Part shown: positions 8,484-16,834 of the stretch, piece by piece | Position numbering within the stretch: position 1 is the stretch's first letter | Layout: every line of letters begins with the position of its first letter | NCBI GenBank assembly: GCA_029259595.1 | Contig: JAJDEW010000132.1 | Location: 1 to 55,656 of the forward strand | Length of the DNA stretch: 55,656 bases | From: Planctomycetota bacterium | Lineage (GTDB): Bacteria; Planctomycetota; UBA1135; GCA-002686595 | Reading direction: 5' to 3' | Translations under genes and position numbers: made by a program | Notes under the pieces: generated by a model | Told to the model about the DNA's origin: nothing | The model's input: the letters and a program-made list of their open reading frames with translations, nothing else | Database searches by the model: none

Positions 8484-9803
8484 TCACCCCATCCGGCTCG
8501 AGCGGCTCGTCGGTGCTCGACGCAAGAAGCTCGCGAGCAACGCCAGCGCGATCGTCGCGAGCACGAGCCAGGGTTCGAGCGCCGTGGCTCCGGCGGCGGC
8601 GCGCGCCGGCGCTGCGTTCGGCGGCTCGGGATCGCGCCGTGCTGCCGGTCCCGCCCGGGCCCGCTCGGTGACGGACACCGCGCCGGGTGCGGGGCGCAAG
8701 GCGCGGTCGAAGAGTTCGGACCAGGAGACCGCGAAGGCGGCCGGGTCGCCGGAGGGCTCGGACAGCGTGACGAGCCGGTGGCGGATGCGGCCGGGGCCGT
8801 GACGGACCAAGACGGGTTGCCCTTCCCCCTCGTCGTCGTCACGTGCGCTCTCCACCCAGAGCCAGGCCCAGGGCGCGTCGGCGCTGTCGCGGAACGCGGG
8901 CGCGAGCGAGTAGCCGGCCTCCGACCACCAGCCGTCGCGCCCGACGAGCCCCGTCGCGTCGACCGCGACGCCGTCGGCGAGGACCGCGAGATCGGTCGCC
9001 GCCTCGAATCCGTCGACGGCCGCGTGCGCGCGGCCTGCGCGCCAGGCTTCGAAGACCCGCACCAAGGCCTCGGGGCTGGCGGGATCGATCCACACGCGCC
9101 GCGGCGCGGCTTCCCCGGCGGAGAGCAGCGCACTCCCGTCCCAGGTCCAGTGTTCGCCCGCGACGATGCCGACCGGGCCCGGCACGGGCTCGGCACCGCA
9201 GGCGATCCATCCGGCGTGCTCGGGCTCGGGGCGCGGCGCGAGGTCCAGGAGCAGCAGGACACCCGGCCGATCGTTCGCCTCGGGATCCGGTGACGGTGCA
9301 CCCGCGAGCGGCTCGCGCCAATCCGAGGGCGGCGGCGTGTGACCCTCGTCGTCGCGACGACCGGGCGAGCGCCACACGACGCGGTCGGTGGCGGAGACGT
9401 TCGCAGCGAGCCAGTCCTGCGCGGCCTCGAAGAGCACGTCGGCCCGGCTGCGTTCTCCGTCGGCTCCCGGGCTGAAGCCGGGTGCCGGCAAGCTCAGCGA
9501 AGGGCGCAAGTCGCACACGATCGTCCACGTCCGCGGCGGCGTGCGGTGCAGGCGCCGCGGACCCACCAGGGCCCCGGTGCCGACGAGGAGCGCGAGCAGG
9601 ACGAGCCGCACGGACCAGGGCAAGCTGCGGCGCGCACCGGTCGCCCGCTGGGACGCGCTCGGGATGCGCCGCCAGAGCGCGAGCGTTCCGATCGCGATCC
9701 GCTGCGGATCGCGCTGCACGCGGGCGAGGATCCACAACGCGAGCGGCAGCGCGAGCGCCGCGAGCCCCAACGGGCGAGCCAAGGTCCAGCCGAACGCTTC
9801 CAT
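8484..9803 (-). CDS. BatA-type membrane protein (aerotolerance N-terminal domain)
   Basis: The N-terminus has the two-helix membrane module seen in BatA-type proteins: a helix at about residues 12-28 (LAALALPLALWILARVQRD), an Arg-rich linker, then a helix at about 65-82 (LVLLALLVGTGALVG). A large extracytoplasmic region follows. A third helix near the C-terminus (LEPWLVLATIALALLASFL) anchors the other end. The DTSxSM von Willebrand site of BatA itself is missing; the equivalent strand reads TIVCDLRPSLSL. It lies downstream of the DUF58 gene on the same strand, the usual companion, although repeat copy B separates them. The role of such clusters is envelope stress or maturation of partners. 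Confidence 0.72.
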   Translation of the reverse strand: MEAFGWTLARPLGLAALALPLALWILARVQRDPQRIAIGTLALWRRIPSASQRATGARRSLPWSVRLVLLALLVGTGALVGPRRLHRTPPRTWTIVCDLRPSLSLPAPGFSPGADGERSRADVLFEAAQDWLAANVSATDRVVWRSPGRRDDEGHTPPPSDWREPLAGAPSPDPEANDRPGVLLLLDLAPRPEPEHAGWIACGAEPVPGPVGIVAGEHWTWDGSALLSAGEAAPRRVWIDPASPEALVRVFEAWRAGRAHAAVDGFEAATDLAVLADGVAVDATGLVGRDGWWSEAGYSLAPAFRDSADAPWAWLWVESARDDDEGEGQPVLVRHGPGRIRHRLVTLSEPSGDPAAFAVSWSELFDRALRPAPGAVSVTERARAGPAARRDPEPPNAAPARAAAGATALEPWLVLATIALALLASFLRRAPTSRSSRMG

Positions 9804-9870
9804 CGTGCGCTAGTGGGGGCGGGAGGACGCCAGAGACACGCCGCGAAGGACTGCGTCACCCCACCGGGAG

Positions 9871-9916
9871 ACCGTTGAACAAGTGCTTCGGATGCGTGGG
9901 CGTCGGCATCCGCACG
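9871..9916. repeat. Dispersed palindromic element, copy B (partial)
   Basis: Only the left part of the element remains. It consists of ACCGTTGAACAA, the core GTGCTTCGGATGC (9883-9895) and the stem-loop GGATGC (9890-9895) with GCATCC (9906-9911). The sequence between the arms matches copies C and D closely (GGGCGTCGGCATCCGC). No matching right-hand terminal arm is visible before the DUF58 stop at 9929, so the copy is probably truncated there. It separates the DUF58 and BatA-like genes. Read on the minus strand it begins an open frame MPTPTHPKHLFNGL, nearly the same as in copy C. Confidence 0.7.
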
Positions 9917-9928
9917 GAGTCGGACGAC

Positions 9929-10783
9929 TCATGACGTGACGACCTCGCGCAAGACGTCCTCGAAGGGCGTGCGCGCGCTGGCGACGCCGTACCGGATGCG
10001 CTGGCGCGCGGCCGTCGTGCGCCAGCGTCCGAACAGCGCTTCGAGCCGGCGGTCGTAGGCGCTCTCCGCGTCCGCATCGACGTGGACGACGAGGCGCTCA
10101 CCCGTCTCGGGATCGACCAGCTCGGCGCCGTCGAGCCCGTGCGCGACCAGTTCCTCGTGGGCCACGACTCGCAGCGCGAAGAGCTCGCGCCCGCGCCGCG
10201 CGAGGCGGCCCACGTCGCGCGGCTCGAGATCGAAGAAGTCGCCAACCAGGAACAGCCGGCCGGCTTTGCGAAAGCGCGCGCCCTCGCCGACGAGCGCCGC
10301 CAGGCCCCGCTCCCCGGCGGCCTCTTCGTCCTCGAGGAAGCGCATCCAACCGGTGAGCTCGGCCCAGCGTCGCAGTCGGAAGCCGCGCAACGCGCCCGAG
10401 GTCCACAGCTGCACGTCGGCCCCGATCAACGAGCCGAGCGCGGCGATCGCGGTCGCGAGCTCGGCCGCGGCCTGGAGCTTGCCGCGCCCGACCCCGACCC
10501 CCATCGAAGCGGACGTGTCGAGCAAAACGGCCCAGTGCTCGCTCGCCTCGCGCCGCGAAACGCGGACGAAGGGACGCTTGTGGCGTGCGAACAGGTTCCA
10601 GTCGAAGAGCCGCAGGTCTTCGCCGGGGCGGTAGGGCCGGTAGCCGACGAACTCCGCGCCGACGCCGAACAGGCCGCTCGAGCCGGCGCCCTCGCGACGC
10701 TCGCGCGCGGCGCTGAGCCGGCGTGCGAAGGCGCCCAGCCGCGCGAGGAAGTCGCCCTCGAAGCGCACGCGTGGCGAGGGCAA
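9929..10783 (-). CDS. DUF58 domain protein (vWA-like)
   Basis: The 284-residue protein carries the DUF58 signature: a YRPYRPGEDLRLFDWN segment and FVRVSRREASEHWAVLLD, leading into a MIDAS-type DTSASMGVG metal site. Such proteins are normally partners of MoxR AAA+ ATPases and BatA-type membrane proteins. A TTG at 10783 is chosen because GGAGCGGGGG lies 3-13 bases upstream; a GTG at 10768 lacks a ribosome binding site. The start is 26 bp after the pyrC stop, so the two are probably one operon. No MoxR ATPase is in the window, which is unusual for this pair. Confidence 0.85.
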   Translation of the reverse strand: MPSPRVRFEGDFLARLGAFARRLSAARERREGAGSSGLFGVGAEFVGYRPYRPGEDLRLFDWNLFARHKRPFVRVSRREASEHWAVLLDTSASMGVGVGRGKLQAAAELATAIAALGSLIGADVQLWTSGALRGFRLRRWAELTGWMRFLEDEEAAGERGLAALVGEGARFRKAGRLFLVGDFFDLEPRDVGRLARRGRELFALRVVAHEELVAHGLDGAELVDPETGERLVVHVDADAESAYDRRLEALFGRWRTTAARQRIRYGVASARTPFEDVLREVVTS

Positions 10784-10809
10784 GAGCCCCCGCTCCGCGC
10801 GGCGGCCGC

Positions 10810-12234
10810 TCAGCGCGCGCCTCCGGCGGCCGATTCGGAGGCGGGCACGCGCGGCGGCTCGAAGCGCAGCGGAGCTCCGCCTGCTTCCCCCGCCGCCTCC
10901 GGCGGCGCGCCGCAGACGAAGGCCGGCACACCGCGTCGCACGACGATCTCGGGGAAGCCGGCCAACGCGAGTCCCTCGTAGGCCGACCACTTCGAACGCG
11001 AAGGCAGATCGGCGCCGTGGACGCGGTGCTCGACCTCGGCCGGAAACAGGACCAGGTCGCCGTCGTAGCCGGGCGCGAGCTCGCCCTTGCCCACGAGGCC
11101 CAGCGAGCGCGCCGCGCGTCCGGTGACCGAGTCGAGGGCACTCTGCGCATCGAGCAGACCGCGACGCACCAGCTCGAAGGTCAACGGCCACAGGAGATCG
11201 ACCGACGGCATGCCCGACGGCGCCTTGGCGTAGGGCCGGTTCTTCTCGTCGAGCGGGTGCGGGGCATGGTCGGTGCCGATCGCCTCGACCGTGCCATCGG
11301 CGAGGCCGGCCAGGATGCCCTCGGCGTCGGCCTTGGTCTTGATCGAAGGGTTGACCTTCATGTGATTGCCCAGCTGCTCCGCATCGTCGCAGCTCAACAG
11401 CACGTAATGAGGAGCCGTGCTGGCTCCGATGCCGAGCCCGCGGGCGCGCGCGCTGCGCACGAGGTCGACACCCGCGGCCGTCGAGATGTGGAACACGTGC
11501 AGCGAAGCGCCCGTCTCTTCGCACAGCTCGATCGCGAGCCGGATCGAAGAGACCTCGGCCTCGGTCGAGCGCACGAGATGGTGCTCGCGCGCGCTGGCGT
11601 CGGGCCAGGCCTTGCGGCCCTCGCGCAGGAGCAGCTCGTCTTCGCAGTGCGCGACGATCATGCGTCCGGTCCCGGCCGCGGCGCGGAACAGGTCCGCGAG
11701 CGTGCCGCGGTCGGTCTGGCCGCCGAGCCCGGTCGAGCCGCCCAGAAAGAGCTTGAAGGCCGGCGTCTTGCGCGCCATGGCGGGCAGGGCGGGCACGGAG
11801 TCGGGCAGCAGGTTCGCGAGGCAGCCGAAGTCGACGCGCGAACGCGCGCGCACGTGCTCGATGCGAGCGTCCAGGGCCGCCTCCGAGACCGACAGCGGCG
11901 GGTTGTTCTGCACCTCGACGACCGAGGTGACGCCGCCGTGCAAGGCGCCGAGCGAGCCGAATTCCCAGCCCTCCTTGCGCGCGAGCCCCGGGTCCCGGAA
12001 GTGCACGTGCACGTCGACGAGCCCCGGGATGAGCGTCCGCTTGCGGGCGTCCACGACGCCCTCCCCGCGCGCCGTGAGCTCGGTACCGAGCTCGACGATG
12101 CGCCCGTCCTGGATGCGGACGTCGATCCGCTCGGCGCCGGGTCCGGGCGGATAGGTCCGCGCGTTCTGGACGAGCAGGTTGCCGCCACCGGGGTGCGGAA
12201 AGAACGGAGCCGGCGTCAGGTCGTCCGGATTCAT
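10810..12234 (-). CDS. pyrC: Dihydroorotase, class I
   Basis: The 474-residue amidohydrolase matches both dihydroorotase signatures: DVHVHFRDP and GTDHAPHPLDEK. The lysine that is carboxylated to bridge the metals is in FKLFLGGSTG. The metal-binding histidines are in IVAHCEDE and LHVFHIST. It catalyses ring closure of carbamoyl-aspartate in pyrimidine synthesis. Allantoinase, the nearest relative, usually has SDHSP at the second signature, so dihydroorotase is preferred. The start at 12234 (MNPDD) is chosen. An earlier in-frame ATG at 12282 lies entirely within repeat copy C and would add 16 residues of repeat-derived sequence. pyrD lies at 39.9 kb in this window. Confidence 0.88.
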   Translation of the reverse strand: MNPDDLTPAPFFPHPGGGNLLVQNARTYPPGPGAERIDVRIQDGRIVELGTELTARGEGVVDARKRTLIPGLVDVHVHFRDPGLARKEGWEFGSLGALHGGVTSVVEVQNNPPLSVSEAALDARIEHVRARSRVDFGCLANLLPDSVPALPAMARKTPAFKLFLGGSTGLGGQTDRGTLADLFRAAAGTGRMIVAHCEDELLLREGRKAWPDASAREHHLVRSTEAEVSSIRLAIELCEETGASLHVFHISTAAGVDLVRSARARGLGIGASTAPHYVLLSCDDAEQLGNHMKVNPSIKTKADAEGILAGLADGTVEAIGTDHAPHPLDEKNRPYAKAPSGMPSVDLLWPLTFELVRRGLLDAQSALDSVTGRAARSLGLVGKGELAPGYDGDLVLFPAEVEHRVHGADLPSRSKWSAYEGLALAGFPEIVVRRGVPAFVCGAPPEAAGEAGGAPLRFEPPRVPASESAAGGAR

Positions 12235-12240
12235 CGTCAA

Positions 12241-12366
12241 GAGCCCGTTGGACAGGTGCTTCGGATGCCGGGGCGTCGGCATCCGCTCTCGTGCTGCAGC
12301 TGGAGACTCGGAGGAATCGGGTGCCGCACCGCAGTGGAGGACGTCGTCATGGCGCCGAATGACCCA
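12241..12366. repeat. Dispersed palindromic element, copy C
   Basis: The left arm is GAGCCCGTTGGACA (12241-12254). The core GTGCTTCGGATGC lies at 12256-12268. A perfect 8-bp stem GGATGCCG (12263-12270) and CGGCATCC (12277-12284) encloses the 6-base loop GGGCGT. The interior shares GGTGCCGCACCG and GACGTCGTCATGGCGCCGA with copy D, with a few substitutions. The right arm is degenerate and stops just before the SpoIIE-gene stop codon at 12373. The left arm ends 6 bases before the pyrC start codon. On the minus strand it opens a frame that runs in phase into pyrC. Confidence 0.78.
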
Positions 12367-12372
12367 GGAGGT

Positions 12373-13803
12373 TCAGGTGCGACGCGCGACCACGACGGTG
12401 ATGTCGTCCTCGCGCAGACCACCGGAGAGCTTCATCGCGTCTTCGACCAGACGCAGGCAGATCGTCTTCGAATCCGCGCCCGTCTTCGCGATCTCGGTCA
12501 GGATGTCCTTCACGCCTTCCTCCCCGAGCATCAGGTCGTGATCGTCGGGGCTGCGGGCCTCGGTCAGACCGTCCGTGTAGATGACCAACACGTCGCCCTT
12601 CTCCAGGTGGATGGGCTCGTGGGCCGTGTACGTCTCGTCCGGGATCATCCCGAGCGCCGGCCCGCCGCGTCCGATCGTCTCGATCTCTCCCGTGGCGCTG
12701 CGGTAGAGGAACGGAAGGGCGTGCCCACCGTTGAGGGCGTCGACGGTCCCGTCCGCCGACAACACCGCGAGAAACAAGGTCAAGAAGCGCCCGTCCTCGA
12801 CACGCTCGCACACGTCCTGGTTCAAGAGCGTCACGACCTCGCCGGGGTCGGAGATCATGCGCAAGTACGAGCGCATGCTGGCCTGGGCCGCGGCCGTGAT
12901 GAGCGCCGGTCCGATGCCGTGCCCCGTCACGTCGCCGACCGCGATGGCAAGGCGGCCGTCCTTCATCTTGCAGAAGTCGTAGAAGTCGCCCGCGGTCTGA
13001 TCGGCGGGGCCGTACCAACCGTGGAGATCCCAACCGTCGAGATTGGTCGGAACGCTCGGCATCAGGTCGCGCTGGATCGCGCTCGCGAGCTCGAGCGATT
13101 GTTCGAGGCGCAGCTTTTCGATCGAGTCGAAGTGCAAGCGCGCGTTCTCCATCGCGATGTAGATGTGCTGGGCCAGCGCGGCGAAGAGCGCCAGCTCGCC
13201 CTGACTGAAGTTGCGGGTCGCCGCGCGCGAGTCGACGTACAGGACGCCGGCGGGCGGCTTGGCCACCTCCTCACCGGGGTCGCCGGCCGCGAGCGGCACG
13301 CACATCACCGCCCGCAGTTTGAGGTCATAGACGGAGCGCCCGAGCTCGAGCGCCTCCGACTCCGAGTGGACCGTGGCCCGCAGGGCTTGGACCTCTTTCA
13401 GGACCTTGTTCGCGATCGAGGTCGAAAAGCGCACGTCCTCGTCGAGCGCCTCGCCTCCTCGCAAGCGGGCGACGCGGACCGCCAGCACACCGTCGCCAGC
13501 CGAGCGCATGAGCAGGAGCCCGCGCTCGGCTCCGGTGATCTCGATCGAGCGATCGACGATGTCGACCAGGAGCGAATCCAGGTCGCGGGCTTCCGAGACC
13601 CGTGCGATGGCCTCCAGGAGAACCTGGACGTTGCGGCGGTCCTTGGTGGCCTCGCCGGTCAGAAACTGCGTCGTGGCCGGCCCGGGGGTCGTGAGTCCGG
13701 CGCCGTCGCCGCTCGCGTCCCCGGCCCCGTCGCGCCGCGGGCTCGAAGCGCCCTTGGCTTGCGCGCGGTCGCCCGCGCGGTCCTTCTTCTTCTTCCAGAA
13801 CAT
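12373..13803 (-). CDS. GAF-SpoIIE PP2C-type serine phosphatase
   Basis: The 476-residue protein has a basic N-terminus (MFWKKKKD), a GAF-like sensor region at about residues 80-240 ending in AMENARLHFDSIEKLRLEQ, and a SpoIIE/PP2C phosphatase domain to the end. Metal-binding motifs of the phosphatase are AGDFYDF, GDVTGHGIGPAL, YTDGLTEAR and REDDITVVV. Such enzymes dephosphorylate STAS-domain anti-anti-sigma or similar switch proteins. The gene is divergent from a STAS protein only 113 bp away, which makes that its likely substrate. The ATG at 13803 is chosen; the upstream extension is Arg-rich and lacks a domain. No anti-sigma kinase is nearby. Confidence 0.9.
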   Translation of the reverse strand: MFWKKKKDRAGDRAQAKGASSPRRDGAGDASGDGAGLTTPGPATTQFLTGEATKDRRNVQVLLEAIARVSEARDLDSLLVDIVDRSIEITGAERGLLLMRSAGDGVLAVRVARLRGGEALDEDVRFSTSIANKVLKEVQALRATVHSESEALELGRSVYDLKLRAVMCVPLAAGDPGEEVAKPPAGVLYVDSRAATRNFSQGELALFAALAQHIYIAMENARLHFDSIEKLRLEQSLELASAIQRDLMPSVPTNLDGWDLHGWYGPADQTAGDFYDFCKMKDGRLAIAVGDVTGHGIGPALITAAAQASMRSYLRMISDPGEVVTLLNQDVCERVEDGRFLTLFLAVLSADGTVDALNGGHALPFLYRSATGEIETIGRGGPALGMIPDETYTAHEPIHLEKGDVLVIYTDGLTEARSPDDHDLMLGEEGVKDILTEIAKTGADSKTICLRLVEDAMKLSGGLREDDITVVVARRT

Positions 13804-13916
13804 ACGTCGCGCAGTGTATCCCCTGGCTCTGGCCCCCCCCTCGCGGGGCGGGAAAATCCTTGCCGCTGCCGGGCCCTGCAACCATCATGGCGGGTCCCGA
13901 ATTCGGAGAGGACTCC

Positions 13917-14738
13917 ATGCAAATCACGGCCGAGCCCGGCGAGCACCATACGATTCTCCACCTGCGCGGAGAGTTCGACACCTTCTACTGCCCCATCCTC
14001 CAGAAGGAGATCGACGAGCTCATCTCGGCGGGGGTCCACCACGTGATCCTGAATCTGCGGCTCGTCAAGTTCATCAACTCGACGGCCCTCGGCGCGATCA
14101 TCAAGGCCTCGAAGGTGCTCGGCAAGGCCGGCGGCAAGCTCGTCATCGCCCGCCCCTCGGCCTTTTGTCGGGACATCATCGAGAAGGTCGGACTCGACCG
14201 CGTCGTGCCGACCTTCGGCTCCGACGAGGAAGCCGTGACCGCCCTGGCGGACAACCTCGAGGGCAAGAAGGGCGTCAGCGACGACTCGGTCCTCGACGAC
14301 GAGACGACGATCCTCTTCAGCCCGACCGACCCGGCGCGCGTCGATCACTTCATCCCCGATGACAAGCGCGGCTCGCTCGGCAAGAACCCGCTCCACGGGC
14401 ACAGCTCGGGCTGGCGCGGCGTCGGACGGATGTCGGCCCTGGATGCCGACGGTCTGCGCTTCATCTGGAACGGTGGCAACACCGGCATGACGCCCTTCGA
14501 GATGGGCCAGATGCTTTCGCTCGGCACCGACCTCGACGTCAAGTTCCGGTTGCCCCTGCTGCAGAAGGGTCACTGCGAGGCCGTCGTGACCGTCAGCGAG
14601 CTGGAAGAGCGCGCCGACGGCGTGAAGTTGGCGGCGACCTTCACGGAGATCGACGACGAGACGCGGCAGGCCGTGAGCCAGTACGCGCGCGATCTGGCCT
14701 TCCTGAAGAAAGAGCTGCGCCAGGCCACCGGCAACTGA
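13917..14738 (+). CDS. STAS-domain protein with PilZ-like C-terminal domain
   Basis: Residues 1-105 form a STAS domain of the anti-anti-sigma type: ITAEPGEHHTILHLRGEFD, then the switch loop KFINSTALGAIIKASK. Ser55 or Thr56 aligns with the phosphorylated Ser of SpoIIAA. A linker leads to a second domain (about 155-273). This has a strand pattern resembling a degenerate PilZ domain: MGQMLSLGTDLDVKFRLPL, a middle strand with VTVSELEERADGVKLAATF, and a closing helix IDDETRQAVSQYARDLAFL. The cyclic-di-GMP RxxxR motif is not obvious. A clear ribosome site GGAGAGG precedes the ATG at 13917. It is divergent from the SpoIIE phosphatase gene, its probable partner. Confidence 0.85.
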   Translation: MQITAEPGEHHTILHLRGEFDTFYCPILQKEIDELISAGVHHVILNLRLVKFINSTALGAIIKASKVLGKAGGKLVIARPSAFCRDIIEKVGLDRVVPTFGSDEEAVTALADNLEGKKGVSDDSVLDDETTILFSPTDPARVDHFIPDDKRGSLGKNPLHGHSSGWRGVGRMSALDADGLRFIWNGGNTGMTPFEMGQMLSLGTDLDVKFRLPLLQKGHCEAVVTVSELEERADGVKLAATFTEIDDETRQAVSQYARDLAFLKKELRQATGN

Positions 14739-14757
14739 CCGAACGCGCGGCGTCCGT

Positions 14758-15960
14758 TCAGCTGGCCTTGCCCGGGGAGAGATCCGCGGGCGCGTCGCCC
14801 TTGTTCTCGAGCTTCGCGTCGACGCGCGCGCGAGCGAGCGCGAAGATCTCCTCGAAGCGTGCGGTGATCGTCGACCAATCGAGCTCTTCGAGCGCGACGC
14901 GGCGGGCGCTGTCCGCCCAGCGACGGCGGGCCATCGGCGAGCCCGCGGCCCAGCGAATCGCTTCGGTCCAGGCCTCGAGGTCTCCGGGCTCGACCAGAAG
15001 GCCCGTTTGCGGCGAGTCGACGAGTCCGCGGAAGCGCTGCAAGTCCGAGGCGATGACCGGCAGACCGCTCGCCATCGCACGGCCGATCTGCTTGCCGAGC
15101 ACGGAAGCGTCGCGCGCCGGCACGGCGAGCAGGGTGCTCGCTCCCATGAGCCCCGGCAATTCCTCGACGCGCGGTCGCGCCAGCCAGTGCACGCGGCCGG
15201 CCACACCCAGCCGTTCGGCCAGGGCGCGCAGGCTCGAGCGCGCGCTGCCTTCGCCGGCCAGCACGAGGCTCCAGTCCGTACGCTGCCCCACCGTGCGGGC
15301 AAAGGCCTTGATCAGGACTTCGAGGCCGCGATTCGGCGCCAGTCGCCCGACATAGAGCAGGATCCGCCCGCGGATCCTGTGGCGTGAGACCAGCGTGCTC
15401 GTCAGGCCCGGACGGAAGTGGGACGTGTCGACTCCCTGCGGAATGACACGCACGATCTCGGGCGCGAAGCCTTCGCGCAGAGCCGACTCGCGCGCGAAGG
15501 GATCCAACGCCACGACCGCGCTCGCGGTGCGTCGCACGTAGCGTCCCCACAGAGCCTCTCCGACGCGCCACAAGGCACGCTCGAAAGGATTGCCGCCCCA
15601 GGGCAAGGCGGCCTCGACCAAGACGAGACTCGCGCCGAGCTTGCGTGCCATGCGCGCGCCGCGCATGGCCGCCGGTGACAGCGCGTCGTAGGCGATGAGA
15701 ACATCGGGGTCGAAACGCGCGAGCTTTCCGAAGTACGCGCGGTGCTCGCGTTTCGAACCGGGCTCCGGCTGTGCGTCCTCTCCCGAGCGCGGGATCAAGC
15801 CGGGCGGAGCACCAAAACCACGAACGGAATACCCACGACCGAGAAGCTCACGCGCGAGTTTCTTGGCGTGGTCGCCCCACTTCACCCGGAGGTTCAGAGG
15901 TTCCTCCAGGTACATCGACAATGGGTCGAGGAGGAGCGCGACTCGTAGTGGATCGGACAC
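14758..15960 (-). CDS. Glycosyltransferase family 4 protein, atypical active site
   Basis: The 400-residue protein has two Rossmann lobes of GT-B type. The donor-binding half is clear: VIPQGVDTSHFRPG, ILLYVGRLAPNRGLEVLIKAF, and the C-terminal ASGLPVIASDLQRF and TGLLVEPGDLEAW. In GT4 enzymes an EX7E motif sits between these. Here the region reads PARDASVLGKQIGRAMA, with Ser286 and Arg294 where the two Glu residues are expected, so nucleotide-sugar turnover may be altered. Start MSDPLRVALL is a typical GT4 N-terminus. It converges on the STAS gene and is divergent from the HAD protein. Its substrate is probably a surface glycan, but no sugar can be named. Confidence 0.8.
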   Translation of the reverse strand: MSDPLRVALLLDPLSMYLEEPLNLRVKWGDHAKKLARELLGRGYSVRGFGAPPGLIPRSGEDAQPEPGSKREHRAYFGKLARFDPDVLIAYDALSPAAMRGARMARKLGASLVLVEAALPWGGNPFERALWRVGEALWGRYVRRTASAVVALDPFARESALREGFAPEIVRVIPQGVDTSHFRPGLTSTLVSRHRIRGRILLYVGRLAPNRGLEVLIKAFARTVGQRTDWSLVLAGEGSARSSLRALAERLGVAGRVHWLARPRVEELPGLMGASTLLAVPARDASVLGKQIGRAMASGLPVIASDLQRFRGLVDSPQTGLLVEPGDLEAWTEAIRWAAGSPMARRRWADSARRVALEELDWSTITARFEEIFALARARVDAKLENKGDAPADLSPGKAS

Positions 15961-16202
15961 GTTGTTCAGTTCGAGCCGCAGGGAAACCGCGCGGCTGGCG
16001 GGGAAGTTTCTTCAAGACCTTCTTCGACCTGCAGAACCACGCTTCTTCCGCTCAAGTCCGGGAAAGTCACTCCGAGACCATAGGGCACGAACGCCCGCCC
16101 TTCGAGGCTTCGTGCTCCATGGCGGAGTCCCCAACGAAAACGCCTGGCCACGGTTTTGCGAACACGACCGGGTCGATCCCGAAGCGAATCAACCAGATCT
16201 AC

Positions 16203-16826
16203 ATGCACCATCATCATCCGAACCCGCTGGCGCCCCTCCCCGGAACCAAGCCCACACCGCGTGGTCTTTTCCTGGATCTCTGGGGAACCCTCCTCGAGCA
16301 GCCCGAGCGCGGATATGTGACGAGCCCCGATGAACTGCGCTATCACGAAGGAGTGTTGAAGTCGCTCTTTCGTGCCAGCCGTTATGGCTGGAACATCTAT
16401 CTCATCGGGAACGAAGAAGCGGTCTGGACCGGGAAAGTCTCTCTGCCTGCCTGGAAGGAAATCGAGGCTCGGATCCTGACCGATCTCGATGGTGCCGGGA
16501 TCGTCGTGACGCGGACCTACGTGTGCCTCGAGCACCCCGAGGGCATCGAGGGTCACGTCGGGGATTCGGTGTACCACTTGCCGAACACGGGTTCCTTCTA
16601 TCATGCCGCTCATACCGACGGCATCCGACTCCCGAAGAGCTGGGTCATCGGCGACAGCACGGTGGAACTCGTTTCCGGCTGGCGCGCCGGTCTGCGGATG
16701 GCCGGCGTGCGAACGGGGCTGGGCCTGTCCGATCGGGTCTTTCACGTCGAGCCGGAATTCTGGGGCGACGACCTGTCCGAGGTTCTCCTGACGCTCCTCG
16801 AGAACGAAGGCGCCCTGCTGCACTGA
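16203..16826 (+). CDS. HAD-superfamily protein with altered motif I
   Basis: The 207-residue protein resembles HAD-IIIA phosphatases such as histidinol- or heptose-bisphosphate phosphatases. Motif I is FLDLWGTL, motif III to IV includes KSWVIGDSTVELVSGWRAG, and a middle stretch YVCLEHPEGIEGHVG lies where zinc-loop enzymes keep ligands. Asp25 (nucleophile) is present, but the second Asp of DxD (general acid) is Trp27. The family therefore probably lost, or uses a different, phosphatase mechanism. The ATG at 16203 is chosen because homologous-looking sequence begins shortly after. An in-frame ATG at 16119 would add 28 residues. A and T at third codon positions look more frequent than in neighbours. 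It is divergent from the GT4 gene, suggesting a glycan context. Confidence 0.65.
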   Translation: MHHHHPNPLAPLPGTKPTPRGLFLDLWGTLLEQPERGYVTSPDELRYHEGVLKSLFRASRYGWNIYLIGNEEAVWTGKVSLPAWKEIEARILTDLDGAGIVVTRTYVCLEHPEGIEGHVGDSVYHLPNTGSFYHAAHTDGIRLPKSWVIGDSTVELVSGWRAGLRMAGVRTGLGLSDRVFHVEPEFWGDDLSEVLLTLLENEGALLH

Positions 16827-16834
16827 CACGCCGG

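Noticed and set aside
16119..16202. An upstream ATG for the HAD gene adding 28 residues
   Set aside because: The added sequence lacks family similarity and has no convincing ribosome site; kept as an alternative only.
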